Shown here piece after piece: positions 54,332 through 62,418 of a stretch of DNA of 64,000 nt. The DNA lies in the NCBI GenBank assembly GCA_965660945.1, contig CBFIBS010000013.1, positions 24,007 to 88,006 on the forward strand. Direction: 5' to 3'. The translations under genes and the position numbers were made by a program. The first letter of the stretch is position 1; each line of letters begins with the position of its first letter. The DNA comes from UBA7985 sp002711265 (GTDB lineage Bacteria; Pseudomonadota; Alphaproteobacteria; UBA7985). The notes beneath the pieces were generated by a model. That model was not told the origin of the DNA. It did not search any database and worked only from the letters and a program-made list of their open reading frames with translations.

Positions 54332-55969
54332 TCACCGTTTCTTCGGGCGGCGATCGGGCATCACGGCCCGGTCGCGGCCGATGGCGCTGTCTTCGTTCCA
54401 GTAGCCGATGATCACGCCGAAGTCTTCTTCGTGTCCGCTCATCTCCAGCGCGCGTTCCTCTGTCCACGTCACCCGCTGGCGATACTGCAGCGCCCAGTCT
54501 GCCAGCTTGTTGTGCATGGTCTGGCGTTCGTCAGCGTGGGCTTCGCTCAGCCCCAGGTCGATGAGCTCTTCCGGGTCGTTGACCAGATCAAACAACACGG
54601 GCGGAAACCCGGGGGCGTGGATGTACTTCCATTCGTCATCCGCGACCATGTAGGAGCGGCAATCCAGCGGCATGCGCCCGGTTTCTTCGCGATAGGTCTG
54701 GCCCGCGTAGTCATACTCGCAAATGGTGTAGCGCCGCCAGTCGACCGGCTGCCCGTGCAGCCGGGGCTGCAGAGAGCGTCCATCGAGGCGCTCGGGCGCC
54801 TGCTCACCATCGAAGTAGTCAAGGAAGGTCGGGATCAGGTCGACGAGTTCGACCATGGCGTCATCCCGGCTGCTGCGGGTCGCATCCGCTTCCGGGCGCG
54901 GGTCGACGACGATCAGTGGCACTCGGACCGAGGGGTGATGGAAGTACCCTTTGTCGCCCATCCAGTGGTCGCCCATATAGTCGCCGTGGTCGGAGGTGAA
55001 GACGATCAGCGTCTCTTCCATCAGCCCGCGCGCTTCCATGAAGTCGAACAGCAGCCCGAGTTGGTCGTCGATCTGGGTGATCAGGCCCATGTAGGCCGGC
55101 AGCACCCGGTTCCGGCCTTCTTCGGTGCTGAAGGTCTCGCCCGCGACCTTCTCCATTTCCAGCCGCATCAGCGGATTGGCTCTTTCCCGCTCTTCTTCGC
55201 TGCGGTTTACCGCCACCAGATCGTCGGCCGAATACATGTCGTTGTAGGGCGCTGGCGCGATGTAGGGCCAGTGCGGCTTGATGTAGGACAGGTGCAGCAG
55301 CCACGGGGTTTTGCCGTCGTCCTGCTCGAGGAACTCCATGGCGCGGCGGGTCATGTAGGGGGTCTCGGATTCCTCATCGCTGACGCGAGCGGGCAGGTCG
55401 GCGCGGTCGTTGAACCAGCCGGAGCGGACCTTTCCATCCTCGGTCTCGACCGAATTCGCCGCCCAGTGCCACGGGTTATCGTCTTCGTCGTAACCGCGGG
55501 ATTTCAGGTATTCATTGTAGGCGAGGTTCGGCTTCACCATCGTATCGGGATGGATGCCATCATCGCGTTCAAAGGCTTCGAAGCCGATGTGGGCATGGTG
55601 CACGCCCAGCGCGCTGTCGATCTCGACGCCATAGTGCGACAGGCCCTGTACGTCAGGCACCGAGTGGGTCTTGCCCACGAGCACGGTCCGCACCCCAAGC
55701 GGATTGAGGTAGTCCCCGATGTTCTTTTCACCCACGCGCAGGGGCGTCCAGTTCTGGGAAGCGCCATTAGAGGACATATAGCGCCCTGTATAAACGCTCA
55801 TCCGCGACGGGCCGCACACCGGGGACTGACAGGTCGAGTTGACGAAGTTCACGCCGCGCTGCGCCAACCGATCGATATTAGGCGTTCGAATACTCGGGTG
55901 CCCGGTACAGCCAAGGTAGTCATACCGGAGCTGGTCACACATGATGAAAAGTACGTTTTTGCGAGCCAT
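54332..55969 (-). CDS. Sulfatase / phosphonate monoester hydrolase-like enzyme
   Basis: Alkaline-phosphatase-superfamily hydrolase, 545 residues, cytoplasmic. The formylglycine motif CGPSRMSVYTGRY (Cys52, Arg56) is of the C-x-P-S-R kind seen both in sulfatases and in phosphonate monoester hydrolases. Metal ligands are in FIMCDQLRYDYLG and FTSDHGDYMGDHWMGDKG; KPHWPYIAP is also typical. The end has LFDLVNDPEELIDLG. ATG 55969 is preferred to the longer frame at 56014. It is the last gene of the GST - ALDH - GST - SDR - sulfatase operon, 71 bases after the SDR. Sulfate ester is the likelier substrate given the other sulfatase, but phosphonate or phosphate esters remain possible. Confidence 0.9.
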   Translation of the reverse strand: MARKNVLFIMCDQLRYDYLGCTGHPSIRTPNIDRLAQRGVNFVNSTCQSPVCGPSRMSVYTGRYMSSNGASQNWTPLRVGEKNIGDYLNPLGVRTVLVGKTHSVPDVQGLSHYGVEIDSALGVHHAHIGFEAFERDDGIHPDTMVKPNLAYNEYLKSRGYDEDDNPWHWAANSVETEDGKVRSGWFNDRADLPARVSDEESETPYMTRRAMEFLEQDDGKTPWLLHLSYIKPHWPYIAPAPYNDMYSADDLVAVNRSEEERERANPLMRLEMEKVAGETFSTEEGRNRVLPAYMGLITQIDDQLGLLFDFMEARGLMEETLIVFTSDHGDYMGDHWMGDKGYFHHPSVRVPLIVVDPRPEADATRSSRDDAMVELVDLIPTFLDYFDGEQAPERLDGRSLQPRLHGQPVDWRRYTICEYDYAGQTYREETGRMPLDCRSYMVADDEWKYIHAPGFPPVLFDLVNDPEELIDLGLSEAHADERQTMHNKLADWALQYRQRVTWTEERALEMSGHEEDFGVIIGYWNEDSAIGRDRAVMPDRRPKKR

Positions 55970-56040
55970 TGGTTCGTCCGCGAAAGAAAAGATGAAAGGG
56001 GTCCCTGGGAACAACCCCTTTCACTCGGAAGGCGTCAAGG

Positions 56041-56793
56041 TCAGAGGTTGATCTTGCCACCATCCACGTTGAGCGTCTGCCCTGTCACAAAATCACTGTC
56101 CGGCGACGCGAGATAGATCAGCGTGCCGAGCAGGTCTTCGGGCACCATTTCCCGCTTGATCGAGCGGGAAGCAACGGTCGGCGCGCGCGCCATGTCGAAA
56201 CCGCTGTTGCCGCGCAGGCCTTCGCTCTCGGTCAGCCCGGGCGCAATCGCATTGACCTGAATGTTCTTCTCACCCAGTTCGCGGCCGTGGCAGCGGGTCA
56301 GGGCGATCACCGCACCCTTAGAAGCGGTGTAGTGCGACAGGCCGGGGGGGCCGTAGTAGAAGGTACCGGAGGCAATGTTGATGACCTTGCCGCCGCCGGC
56401 CTGCAGCATCGTCGGGGTGATGGCACGCATTACCTGGTGCACGCTGCGGGTGTTGACCCGCATGATCAGGTCGAACTCATCGTCATCGATCTCAAAGAAG
56501 GGCTTGGGCTGAATCGTCGCGAACACCGAGGCGTTGTTGACCATGATGTCGAGCCCGCCCATGGACTTGGCCCGGTCGACCATCGCGGCGAGGTCGTCGT
56601 TGGAAGTCACGTCGACCTTCATGCCCTCGGCCGTGCCGCCGGCGTCCCGGATCCGGTTTACCGCGTTGGCCGTGTCTTGAATATCGGTCACCAGAACCTT
56701 GGCGCCATGCTCGGACAGGGCCTTGGCCATGATTGCGCCGATGCCCTGTGCCGCGCCGGTCACGACGGCCACTTTTCCTGCGAGTCTACCCAT
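56041..56793 (-). CDS. Short-chain dehydrogenase/reductase
   Basis: NAD(P)-dependent alcohol/ketone oxidoreductase, 250 residues. Cofactor motif TGAAQGIG (12-19), NNAS, catalytic Ser142 in INIASG, and Tyr155/Lys159 in YTASKG. The acidic residue after strand 2 (LVTDIQD) favours NAD. ATG 56793 has GGGAGGAAA just upstream; the longer frame is rejected. Its gene follows the GST gene by 16 bases. In a beta-ether pathway such an SDR would oxidise the alpha-hydroxyl before glutathione-dependent cleavage; this is inference from context only. Confidence 0.94.
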   Translation of the reverse strand: MGRLAGKVAVVTGAAQGIGAIMAKALSEHGAKVLVTDIQDTANAVNRIRDAGGTAEGMKVDVTSNDDLAAMVDRAKSMGGLDIMVNNASVFATIQPKPFFEIDDDEFDLIMRVNTRSVHQVMRAITPTMLQAGGGKVINIASGTFYYGPPGLSHYTASKGAVIALTRCHGRELGEKNIQVNAIAPGLTESEGLRGNSGFDMARAPTVASRSIKREMVPEDLLGTLIYLASPDSDFVTGQTLNVDGGKINL

Positions 56794-56809
56794 GCTTTCC
56801 TCCCGTGAG

Positions 56810-57631
56810 TCAGATTTCGATTTCGAGGATGCGCGCCACCTCGGGCCAGCTCTGGGCTCCATTGTCGCGCAGATCATTCTTCAGGTGGTCGGGCACCCAG
56901 TCGATCAGGTTTGTCTGGAAATTCGGCAGCGCTTCGATCCGTGCGAACCACTTTTCCACGTTCGGCAGCCGCCCAAGCTCCCACATACCCCGCATGGACA
57001 TCATCGCCAGTCGATTGACGTAGGGGGTCATGGCGATATCCGCGATCGAGAATTTGTTGCCGACCAGCCAGTCGTCGCCACCGGCCAGCGCGTCTTCCAT
57101 CTTGTGCAGGTAGGAATCATAAAGCCGGATTTTGTCGGCTGCACCCGGGGCTTCGAAGCCGTAGCGGGTGAAGGCGTCTTTCTGGGTTTTCCAGTCTGCG
57201 GTCACCGAAAACGCCGGGGTCGAGGCCAGAAACTCCTTCAGGCCCTCCTCTCCGAGGTTCTTGAGTACCGTGTGCCGATGCGAACAGACAAAGGTGACAG
57301 CCCCGCACGCCGGGTGCAGGTCTTCGTCCACCGCTTTGGTCCACAGGCGGGCTTGCGTCCGTTCGTAGGGATCGGTGGGATGCACGCTGTTCCCGGGCGC
57401 CAGATCGTCGAGGTATTCGATGATCACCGTGCTGTCGACGATGACCAGATCGTCGTGCACGAGGGTCGGAACCACGGCCTTTGGATTGAGCTTGACGTAT
57501 TCGGGCGCGAACTGCTCGCCCTTGAGGATATCGATGTAGACGCCCTCCCACGGTATTTCCTTTTCCGCGAGGGCAAACCGGACCTTGGCGGCGCAAACCG
57601 ATGATCCGTGGTGGTACAGTGTCATTGTCAT
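56810..57631 (-). CDS. Glutathione S-transferase family protein (beta-etherase-like)
   Basis: The protein has 273 residues, longer than ordinary GSTs. The thioredoxin-like domain has LYHHGSSVCAAKVRFALAEK and cis-Pro in AVVPTLVHDD, followed by IVDSTVIIEYLDDLAP for glutathione binding. The helical domain starts RTQARLWTKAVDEDLHP and has an extended middle (CSHRHTVLKNLGEEGLKEFL), recalling the LigF-type etherase branch. ATG 57631 overlaps the stop of the aldehyde dehydrogenase (ATGA), so the two are translationally coupled. Enzymatic role (ether cleavage, dehalogenation or isomerisation) is not proven. Confidence 0.88.
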   Translation of the reverse strand: MTMTLYHHGSSVCAAKVRFALAEKEIPWEGVYIDILKGEQFAPEYVKLNPKAVVPTLVHDDLVIVDSTVIIEYLDDLAPGNSVHPTDPYERTQARLWTKAVDEDLHPACGAVTFVCSHRHTVLKNLGEEGLKEFLASTPAFSVTADWKTQKDAFTRYGFEAPGAADKIRLYDSYLHKMEDALAGGDDWLVGNKFSIADIAMTPYVNRLAMMSMRGMWELGRLPNVEKWFARIEALPNFQTNLIDWVPDHLKNDLRDNGAQSWPEVARILEIEI

Positions 57632-59067
57632 AGTTGCACGGTGACCCACTTGAGTTGCGTCATGGCTTCGAGGTCGGCGTCAGTGCCTTCCCGGCCAGAG
57701 CCTGACTGACCATTGCCGCCGAAGGGCACGTGGGCCTCGTCGTGGATGGTCGAGCCGTTGATGTGGCACATGCCCGCGTTGATGTTCTGGGCGAAGTGCA
57801 TGGCTTTGTTGATGTCCTTGGTGAAGATCGCAGAAGACAGGCCGTATTCGGTGTCGTTGGCCTTCTCCAGACCCTCTTCGTAGCTGTCGATCGGGTAGAT
57901 CGAGGTCACGGGGCCGAAGGTCTCGGCGCGACACACGGTCATCTCTTCGGAGACGTCGGTGAGCAGGGTCGGCTGGCAGCGATTGCCTTCCCAGCCGCCG
58001 CCCGCGACAACCCTCGCGCCCTTGCTCTGCGCGTCCTCGATGTGGTGCCGCACCCGCGAGCGCTGGCGCTCGGATATGATCGGCGCGATCACCGTACCGG
58101 GGTCGCGCAGGTCGCCCATCCCAACCTTGCCAACCACCATCGCGAAGCGCTCGACAAAGGCCTCATAGAGCGGGCGCTCGACGTAGAACCGGCTCGAGCT
58201 GATGCAGGCCTGTCCGGCAAACATGAAAACCGAACGCGCCGCTATGGGCACGACCGCATCCAGATCGGCGTCGGCGAGGATTACCGTCGGGCTCTTACCG
58301 CCGAGCTCGAGGGTATGCGGCGTGCGGTTCTGCGCACAGATTTCGGCGATGTGCTGCCCGACCAGCGAGGAACCGGTGAAAGACACGAAGTCGATATCCG
58401 GGCTGCTGGTCAGATCATCGCCGATCTCGACCCCCAGACCCGTCACCACGTTGTAGGCCCCGGCCGGCACCCCGGCGTCGGCCACGATCCGGGCGAACAG
58501 CAGGGTCAGGTGCGGCGCCATTTCCGAAGGCAGATGAACCACCGTGTTCCCCACGGCCAGCGCATTGCACACCAGCCGCGTGGTCTTTATCAGCGGGACG
58601 TTGAACGGCGTAATCACGGCGACCACGCCCAAGGGATCCCGCACAGACATGGAGAACTTGCCCGGCGCGTCAGACGGGATCGTCTCACCCCGCACGTAGC
58701 GGCAAACTCCGGCTGCGGCACGCACCATGGTCAGGCTCTTGTTGAACTCAAACATGGCCTTCTGCACGGGTGAGCCGATCTCGTCGATCAGGCAGTCCAC
58801 CAGTTCTTTTTGGCGTTCCTCCATCAGCTCGGCAACGCGAAGGAGCCAGCGTTCCCGTTCGAGGGGGAGGCTGGCTTTGTACGCCGGAAAGGCGCCCCGC
58901 GCAGCCGCAATGGCACTCTGCATATCCGCACTGGTTCCCTTGGCGGCTCGCCCGTAAAGGCTGTCATTCAGGGGGTTGAAGTCATCAAAGACAGCAGCGT
59001 TTTCGGCGTCTGTCCATTCGCCGCCGATGAAGTGCTGCATGCTGATGAGTTCGTTCTTAGCAGTCAT
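57628..59067 (-). CDS. Aldehyde dehydrogenase (vanillin/benzaldehyde-like)
   Basis: Oxidises an aldehyde to the acid with NAD(P). The protein has 479 residues. Active site: Asn156 in TPFNVP, Glu254 in LELGGKSP and Cys288 in GQACISSS. The cofactor loop VVHLPSEMAP lacks the Lys that most relatives have before Pro (K-P-x-E), which may alter cofactor preference. The second half EIGSPVQKAMFEFNK plus GVCRYVRGETIPSD resembles aromatic-aldehyde dehydrogenases. Start ATG 59067; ATG 59040 is possible. It lies 45 bases after the first GST and overlaps the second. Confidence 0.94.
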   Translation of the reverse strand: MTAKNELISMQHFIGGEWTDAENAAVFDDFNPLNDSLYGRAAKGTSADMQSAIAAARGAFPAYKASLPLERERWLLRVAELMEERQKELVDCLIDEIGSPVQKAMFEFNKSLTMVRAAAGVCRYVRGETIPSDAPGKFSMSVRDPLGVVAVITPFNVPLIKTTRLVCNALAVGNTVVHLPSEMAPHLTLLFARIVADAGVPAGAYNVVTGLGVEIGDDLTSSPDIDFVSFTGSSLVGQHIAEICAQNRTPHTLELGGKSPTVILADADLDAVVPIAARSVFMFAGQACISSSRFYVERPLYEAFVERFAMVVGKVGMGDLRDPGTVIAPIISERQRSRVRHHIEDAQSKGARVVAGGGWEGNRCQPTLLTDVSEEMTVCRAETFGPVTSIYPIDSYEEGLEKANDTEYGLSSAIFTKDINKAMHFAQNINAGMCHINGSTIHDEAHVPFGGNGQSGSGREGTDADLEAMTQLKWVTVQL

Positions 59068-59112
59068 CGAAGTGACCCTTCTGATCTGGCCTGAGACAGG
59101 CGTGAGAGGCCC

Positions 59113-59883
59113 TCAGACCTTGGAGAAATCCGGGCACCACTTCAGGACGCCTTCCTGGAAGCTCGGCTTGGCGTGGAAGGCGGCGGCCCAGCGTTGGATG
59201 TTTGGGTACTGATCGAAGGGAAAGTCACAGCCGATCAGAACGTGGTGCAACGGGATCCATGATATGTCTGCAAGCGAAAATTCCTCACCCATTACCCACG
59301 TGCGCGACGCCAATGTGGTGTTGAGTTTGGTGAAACATTGTTCAAGAATGCCGATTGCTTTGGTGACATCGTCGTCGCTGAATGCCTTGCCCTGCGCGTG
59401 CTTGGCGTGAAAGGCCTTGAGCTCATTGTTCTGCTGCAGCGCGTTATATTTGGCTTCTTCTTCTTCGGTCTTTTTGACCTTTTTTGCGATCCGGGTGGCG
59501 TAGACGTAGGGCTTGACCGCCGGCACGTGGATGGAGCCGGCCAGCTTCAGCCACTCCAGCATTTCTGCTTCACGATCGGGGTCTTTGGGGCGCAGCGACG
59601 GGCCGTCGTAGGTTTCATCCAGGTAGTCGATGATGTCGTTGGATTCGATATGAACCACGCCGTTGTCGACCAGCGTCGGCACCAGCCCGTTCGGATTGAT
59701 CCCGAAATAATCATCGGAGATGTTCTCTTTCTTTTTCAGATCGAGGTGGTGGCTCGTCCAGGGCAGACCCTTTTCGATCAGGGTCATCCGCACCCGCATC
59801 GAGCAGTTCGAAATGTCACCATGGTAGAGGTGCAGCCCTTCAAAGGCTTCGACGGATTTATTGGTAGGGATCACGACAACCAT
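59113..59883 (-). CDS. Glutathione S-transferase family protein
   Basis: The protein has 256 residues. The N-terminal domain has HLYHGDISNCSMRVRMTLIEKG, with Ser/Cys at the glutathione-activating position, NPNGLVPTLVDNG with cis-Pro, and IESNDIIDYLDETY. The middle is unusually long and charged (AKKVKKTEEEEAKYNAL), as in Lig-type and some fungal-like GSTs. The C-terminal domain has FSLADISWIPLHHVLIG. ATG 59883 has AAGGAGA 8 bases upstream. It is the first gene of the operon and lies downstream of two GGATCC-type sites (60075 and 60138). Confidence 0.9.
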   Translation of the reverse strand: MVVVIPTNKSVEAFEGLHLYHGDISNCSMRVRMTLIEKGLPWTSHHLDLKKKENISDDYFGINPNGLVPTLVDNGVVHIESNDIIDYLDETYDGPSLRPKDPDREAEMLEWLKLAGSIHVPAVKPYVYATRIAKKVKKTEEEEAKYNALQQNNELKAFHAKHAQGKAFSDDDVTKAIGILEQCFTKLNTTLASRTWVMGEEFSLADISWIPLHHVLIGCDFPFDQYPNIQRWAAAFHAKPSFQEGVLKWCPDFSKV

Positions 59884-60070
59884 GGGCCTGTTCTCCTTGG
59901 GCAGCCTGCATTTGAAACGCGTTTTCGGCCCGGGCTGCCCGCGTGGGGCAGTCGTGAAGAAAGTCGTGAAATTGCCAGATCAGAAGCGCCAGAAAGTGAC
60001 ACTTACGCCCGGCAAAGCGAACGTCTTTGCAGCGGCCAAAACCAACACTACGTCATCGAGTAGTTTCACA

Positions 60071-60084
60071 GGCGGGATCCCAAT
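60071..60084. promoter_or_regulatory. Putative GntR operator, GST operon copy 1
   Basis: ggcgggatcccaat: GGATCC core 60075-60080, half-matching flanks. It lies 192 bases before the GST start codon and 63 bases from copy 2. Confidence 0.5.
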
Positions 60085-60121
60085 GCAAGCCATTCATGCC
60101 CAAAAACTGGCAATAAGTGCC

Positions 60122-60898
60122 CTAAATCGCTATTTTGGGATCCTGATTGGGCTGTGCCGTCGCGTCGTGGGTGAGGCTGGAGTAGGAGATGAGGTCGGAA
60201 ACCGTCAGGCCATTCTCGCGCTTCTCGAACATCTGAATGTATTCGATCATCGTGTGTGAGTGTTCCTGCATGACGCCTTCGGCGCGGACGGCATCACCCT
60301 TTTCCACCGCTTCGAGCATGACCTTGTGCTGGGCATTGCCCAACTGGAGGCGGAACAGCCCCTGATCGGGTGAGGACAACACCCCCCGGTCAAACACCAT
60401 CGAGCCGACTTCAAGCATGGGAAGGTGGCTGATCTGGGCGCAAGTGTAACCGATGTAGTCGTTTGCGCAGCCTTCCAGGATCGCCCCGTGGAAGGCTTTG
60501 TTGGCTGCCTGCATCTGCCAGAGGATATCGTCATCCAACCGACCGAGGCTGGTCAGTGACTCGATCGTGTCGATCGCGTCGGCCATCTGCGGTAGATGTT
60601 TATGGCGGTCCGGTGACTGCGCCATTAGTCGGATGGCGAGGCTTTCCAGATGTCCGCGGACCTGCACGGCCTGAATGATGTCGGAGACCGTCGGGCTCTG
60701 CACAAAATAGCCGCGGCCGTCGCTGCGGCGGACCAGGCTTTCCCGTTCGAGGATACGCAGCGCGAGGCGGATTGGCGTTCTCGAGACCTGATGGGTGTCG
60801 CACAGCTTTGCTTCCGACAGGCGTTCACCATCGGCGTAGGCGCCGTGGAGAATGTCGTTTCGGATTTTGGTCGCCAGTTCGGCGTCAATCGATTCCAT
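60122..60898 (-). CDS. GntR-family regulator, FadR/VanR (FCD) type
   Basis: A ligand-responsive repressor, 258 residues. Winged helix at about 1-70: IRNDILHGAYADGERLSEAK, HQVSRTPIRLALRILE and GRGYFVQSP. The FCD ligand domain at about 80-220 has NKAFHGAILEGC and EEHSHT-like MQEHSHTMIEYI, holding the metal-binding His. ATG 60898 has AAGG 10 bases upstream; the longer frame begins at TTG 60976. It is divergent from dctP. Four GGATCC sites fill the shared control region, one identical to the 12-base vanO core I recall from Caulobacter, so autoregulation plus control of both TRAP systems is likely (inference). Confidence 0.92.
   Translation of the reverse strand: MESIDAELATKIRNDILHGAYADGERLSEAKLCDTHQVSRTPIRLALRILERESLVRRSDGRGYFVQSPTVSDIIQAVQVRGHLESLAIRLMAQSPDRHKHLPQMADAIDTIESLTSLGRLDDDILWQMQAANKAFHGAILEGCANDYIGYTCAQISHLPMLEVGSMVFDRGVLSSPDQGLFRLQLGNAQHKVMLEAVEKGDAVRAEGVMQEHSHTMIEYIQMFEKRENGLTVSDLISYSSLTHDATAQPNQDPKIAI
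60133..60147. promoter_or_regulatory. Putative GntR operator, GST operon copy 2
   Basis: ttttgggatcctgat: GGATCC core 60138-60143 with AT-rich flanks, lying inside the last codons of the GntR gene. It is exactly 63 bases from copy 1. Confidence 0.55.
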
Positions 60899-61100
60899 AG
60901 TGTCGTACCTTGTCAGCAAGCCTTTCAAAGTCAAGACGATGTCGCCGGTCGGGTTCAGCCGTGACGACGACGACAATCAATGGCGCTCTCGCCAGTGAGT
61001 TTCGAGTGGTCGGGCCAATCGCCTGAGCTGGTCAGCATCGAATGCGACTCTTTGCATGGATTTGTCCGGCACGGCGGATCACAGAGCATTTCTTATCATT

Positions 61101-61133
61101 TAGGATCCCAAAATATTATTAGTTGGGATCCTA
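61101..61133. promoter_or_regulatory. Paired GntR operator sites upstream of dctP
   Basis: taggatccca (61101-61110) and tgggatccta (61124-61133) form a perfect 10-base inverted repeat with a 13-base AT spacer. Each half is itself near-palindromic (GGATCC cores at 61103 and 61126, 23 bases apart). Confidence 0.8.
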
Positions 61134-61185
61134 AAATACCTTTTTGAGCACAAAATATCATGTTTTTCTTGCAAAATGTTTCGTT

Positions 61186-61197
61186 ATTGGATCCAAT
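61186..61197. promoter_or_regulatory. Perfect palindromic operator ATTGGATCCAAT
   Basis: The 12-base palindrome with core start 61189 lies 63 bases from both 61126 and 61252. I recall the same 12-mer as the Caulobacter VanR operator core; this is from memory and unchecked. Confidence 0.82.
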
Positions 61198-61246
61198 TTG
61201 GGAAATCAGCATGGTTGAGGAGGTTCAAAGTGGTTCTTTTAGCCCG

Positions 61247-61260
61247 TTTTGGGATCCAGA
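61247..61260. promoter_or_regulatory. GntR operator next to dctP ribosome-binding site
   Basis: ttttgggatccaga, core start 61252, 63 bases from the perfect palindrome and 49 bases before the dctP start codon, a position that could block transcription start or elongation. Confidence 0.7.
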
Positions 61261-61300
61261 AAGCTGATTAACGGATGCAGAAATTTGTGGAGGAAATAGA

Positions 61301-62305
61301 ATGTTCAGCCAACTCAAGGTTAAACTGATCGCAGCCAGTGTTGCCGTGCTTTCTGCCGGTATTGCGCAGGCCGAGGAACTTAGCGTCGCGACGTTTGTGC
61401 CGCCAAACCACGAAACCAACGAAATCATGTTCAAGTGGTTTGGTGAAGAGATTGAAAAGCGGTCGGGCGGATCCCTGACCATGAAGCTGTACCCTGCCGG
61501 TCAGCTGGGCGCAGGCCCGGGCCAGCAGTACAAGCGTGCCGTCGAAGGTGTGGGTGACATCACCCTGGGTGTTGCGGCTTACACACCGACCTTGTTCCCG
61601 AAGACCATGCTCGGCATCCTGCCTGGCAAGGCGAACACCGCCGTAGAGTCGACTGAGCGTATCTGGCGCGTGTTCGACGAGTACATGGCCGATGAGTGGT
61701 CAGAGGTAAAGGTTCTGGCCGTTGGCAGTGTTGCCGGCAGTGCCTGGGTTGGTAACCGCGATATTTCCACGATGGAAGGCCTCAAGGGCGCCAAGCTTGT
61801 GCCGTTCGCGCCATCGACCTCGCCGATCGTTGAAGCGCTGGGTGCCGTGCCGGTAATGATGGAAATCAACGACATGTACACGGCCCTCGACACCGGGACC
61901 GTCGATGTCCTGACGTCGTCGATCAACAACATGATGCCACCCTTCAGCCTTGAGGATGTTGCGACCCACGTTGTCGTGAATATTCCAGCGACGTTCCAGG
62001 TTCTCTATGTTGCCATGAACATGGAACGCTACGAGGGCCTTTCTGACGAGCATCGTGCGATCATCGATGAAATCGCAGGCCTCCCCATGTCACTCAAGAT
62101 GGCTCAGTCCTTCGACCATGCCGACAAGGTCTTCGTCGGCATGAAGGACAGCATCGACATGAAGTATGAATGGAAAGTCGTCACCGACGAGGAGCGTGCG
62201 AAGCTCGACGCTGCCGTGCTCGAGGGGATGGCCCAGATTTATGCCGACTATGCAGAACTCGGCATTACCAATGCCGAAGAAATCTACTCGATGATGAACG
62301 AGTAG
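61301..62305 (+). CDS. dctP: TRAP transporter solute-binding protein, DctP family
   Basis: Periplasmic receptor, 334 residues with signal peptide 1-24 (ends GIAQAEE). DctP features: LSVATFVPPNHETNEIMFKWF, KLYPAGQLGAGPGQQYKRAV, GAKLVPFAPSTSPIVEALGA and ALDTGTVDVLTSSI. The conserved Arg that binds the substrate carboxylate in classic members is not obvious at its usual place (GLKGAKLVPFAPS instead of GLKIRVP), so the ligand may not be a simple carboxylate. ATG 61301 follows GGAGG. The small permease gene follows after 113 bases. Confidence 0.93.
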   Translation: MFSQLKVKLIAASVAVLSAGIAQAEELSVATFVPPNHETNEIMFKWFGEEIEKRSGGSLTMKLYPAGQLGAGPGQQYKRAVEGVGDITLGVAAYTPTLFPKTMLGILPGKANTAVESTERIWRVFDEYMADEWSEVKVLAVGSVAGSAWVGNRDISTMEGLKGAKLVPFAPSTSPIVEALGAVPVMMEINDMYTALDTGTVDVLTSSINNMMPPFSLEDVATHVVVNIPATFQVLYVAMNMERYEGLSDEHRAIIDEIAGLPMSLKMAQSFDHADKVFVGMKDSIDMKYEWKVVTDEERAKLDAAVLEGMAQIYADYAELGITNAEEIYSMMNE

Positions 62306-62326
62306 ACCCGAGCCAGCGGTGCGTAT

Positions 62327-62343
62327 CGACCCGCAGCGGGTCG
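62327..62343 (+). terminator. Hairpin between dctP and dctQ
   Basis: cgacccg (62327-62333) pairs with cgggtcg (62337-62343), loop of 3. No T-run. It probably protects the binding-protein mRNA or lowers permease expression. Confidence 0.45.
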
Positions 62344-62418
62344 GTGCGTACCGTTTCATCAATGAACCAGAGTGCCTATGCGGGCTGCTTTCGCTTGGGG
62401 CATTAATGACCAAGATCC

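Larger units (their letters stand above)
60899..61300. promoter_or_regulatory. Divergent control region of gntR and dctP
   Basis: 402 bases. The part 61085-61260 is AT-rich and carries four GGATCC-centred sites, listed separately. The part next to gntR (60899-61080) is GC-rich and featureless. No gene is supported; an 18-codon frame from ATG 61211 has no ribosome-binding site. Confidence 0.7.

Noticed and set aside
54224..56116. Plus-strand frame of 630 codons
   Set aside because: Complete antisense of the sulfatase gene; the minus-strand frame has the formylglycine motif and all metal ligands.
61211..61267. 18-codon frame inside the gntR-dctP control region
   Set aside because: No ribosome-binding site before the ATG and it overlaps an operator; chance frame.
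56649..61474. Further GGATCC hexamers inside genes (56649, 58634, 59253, 61469)
   Set aside because: They lie in coding sequence, have GC-rich or unmatched flanks and no 63-bp partner; treated as chance.
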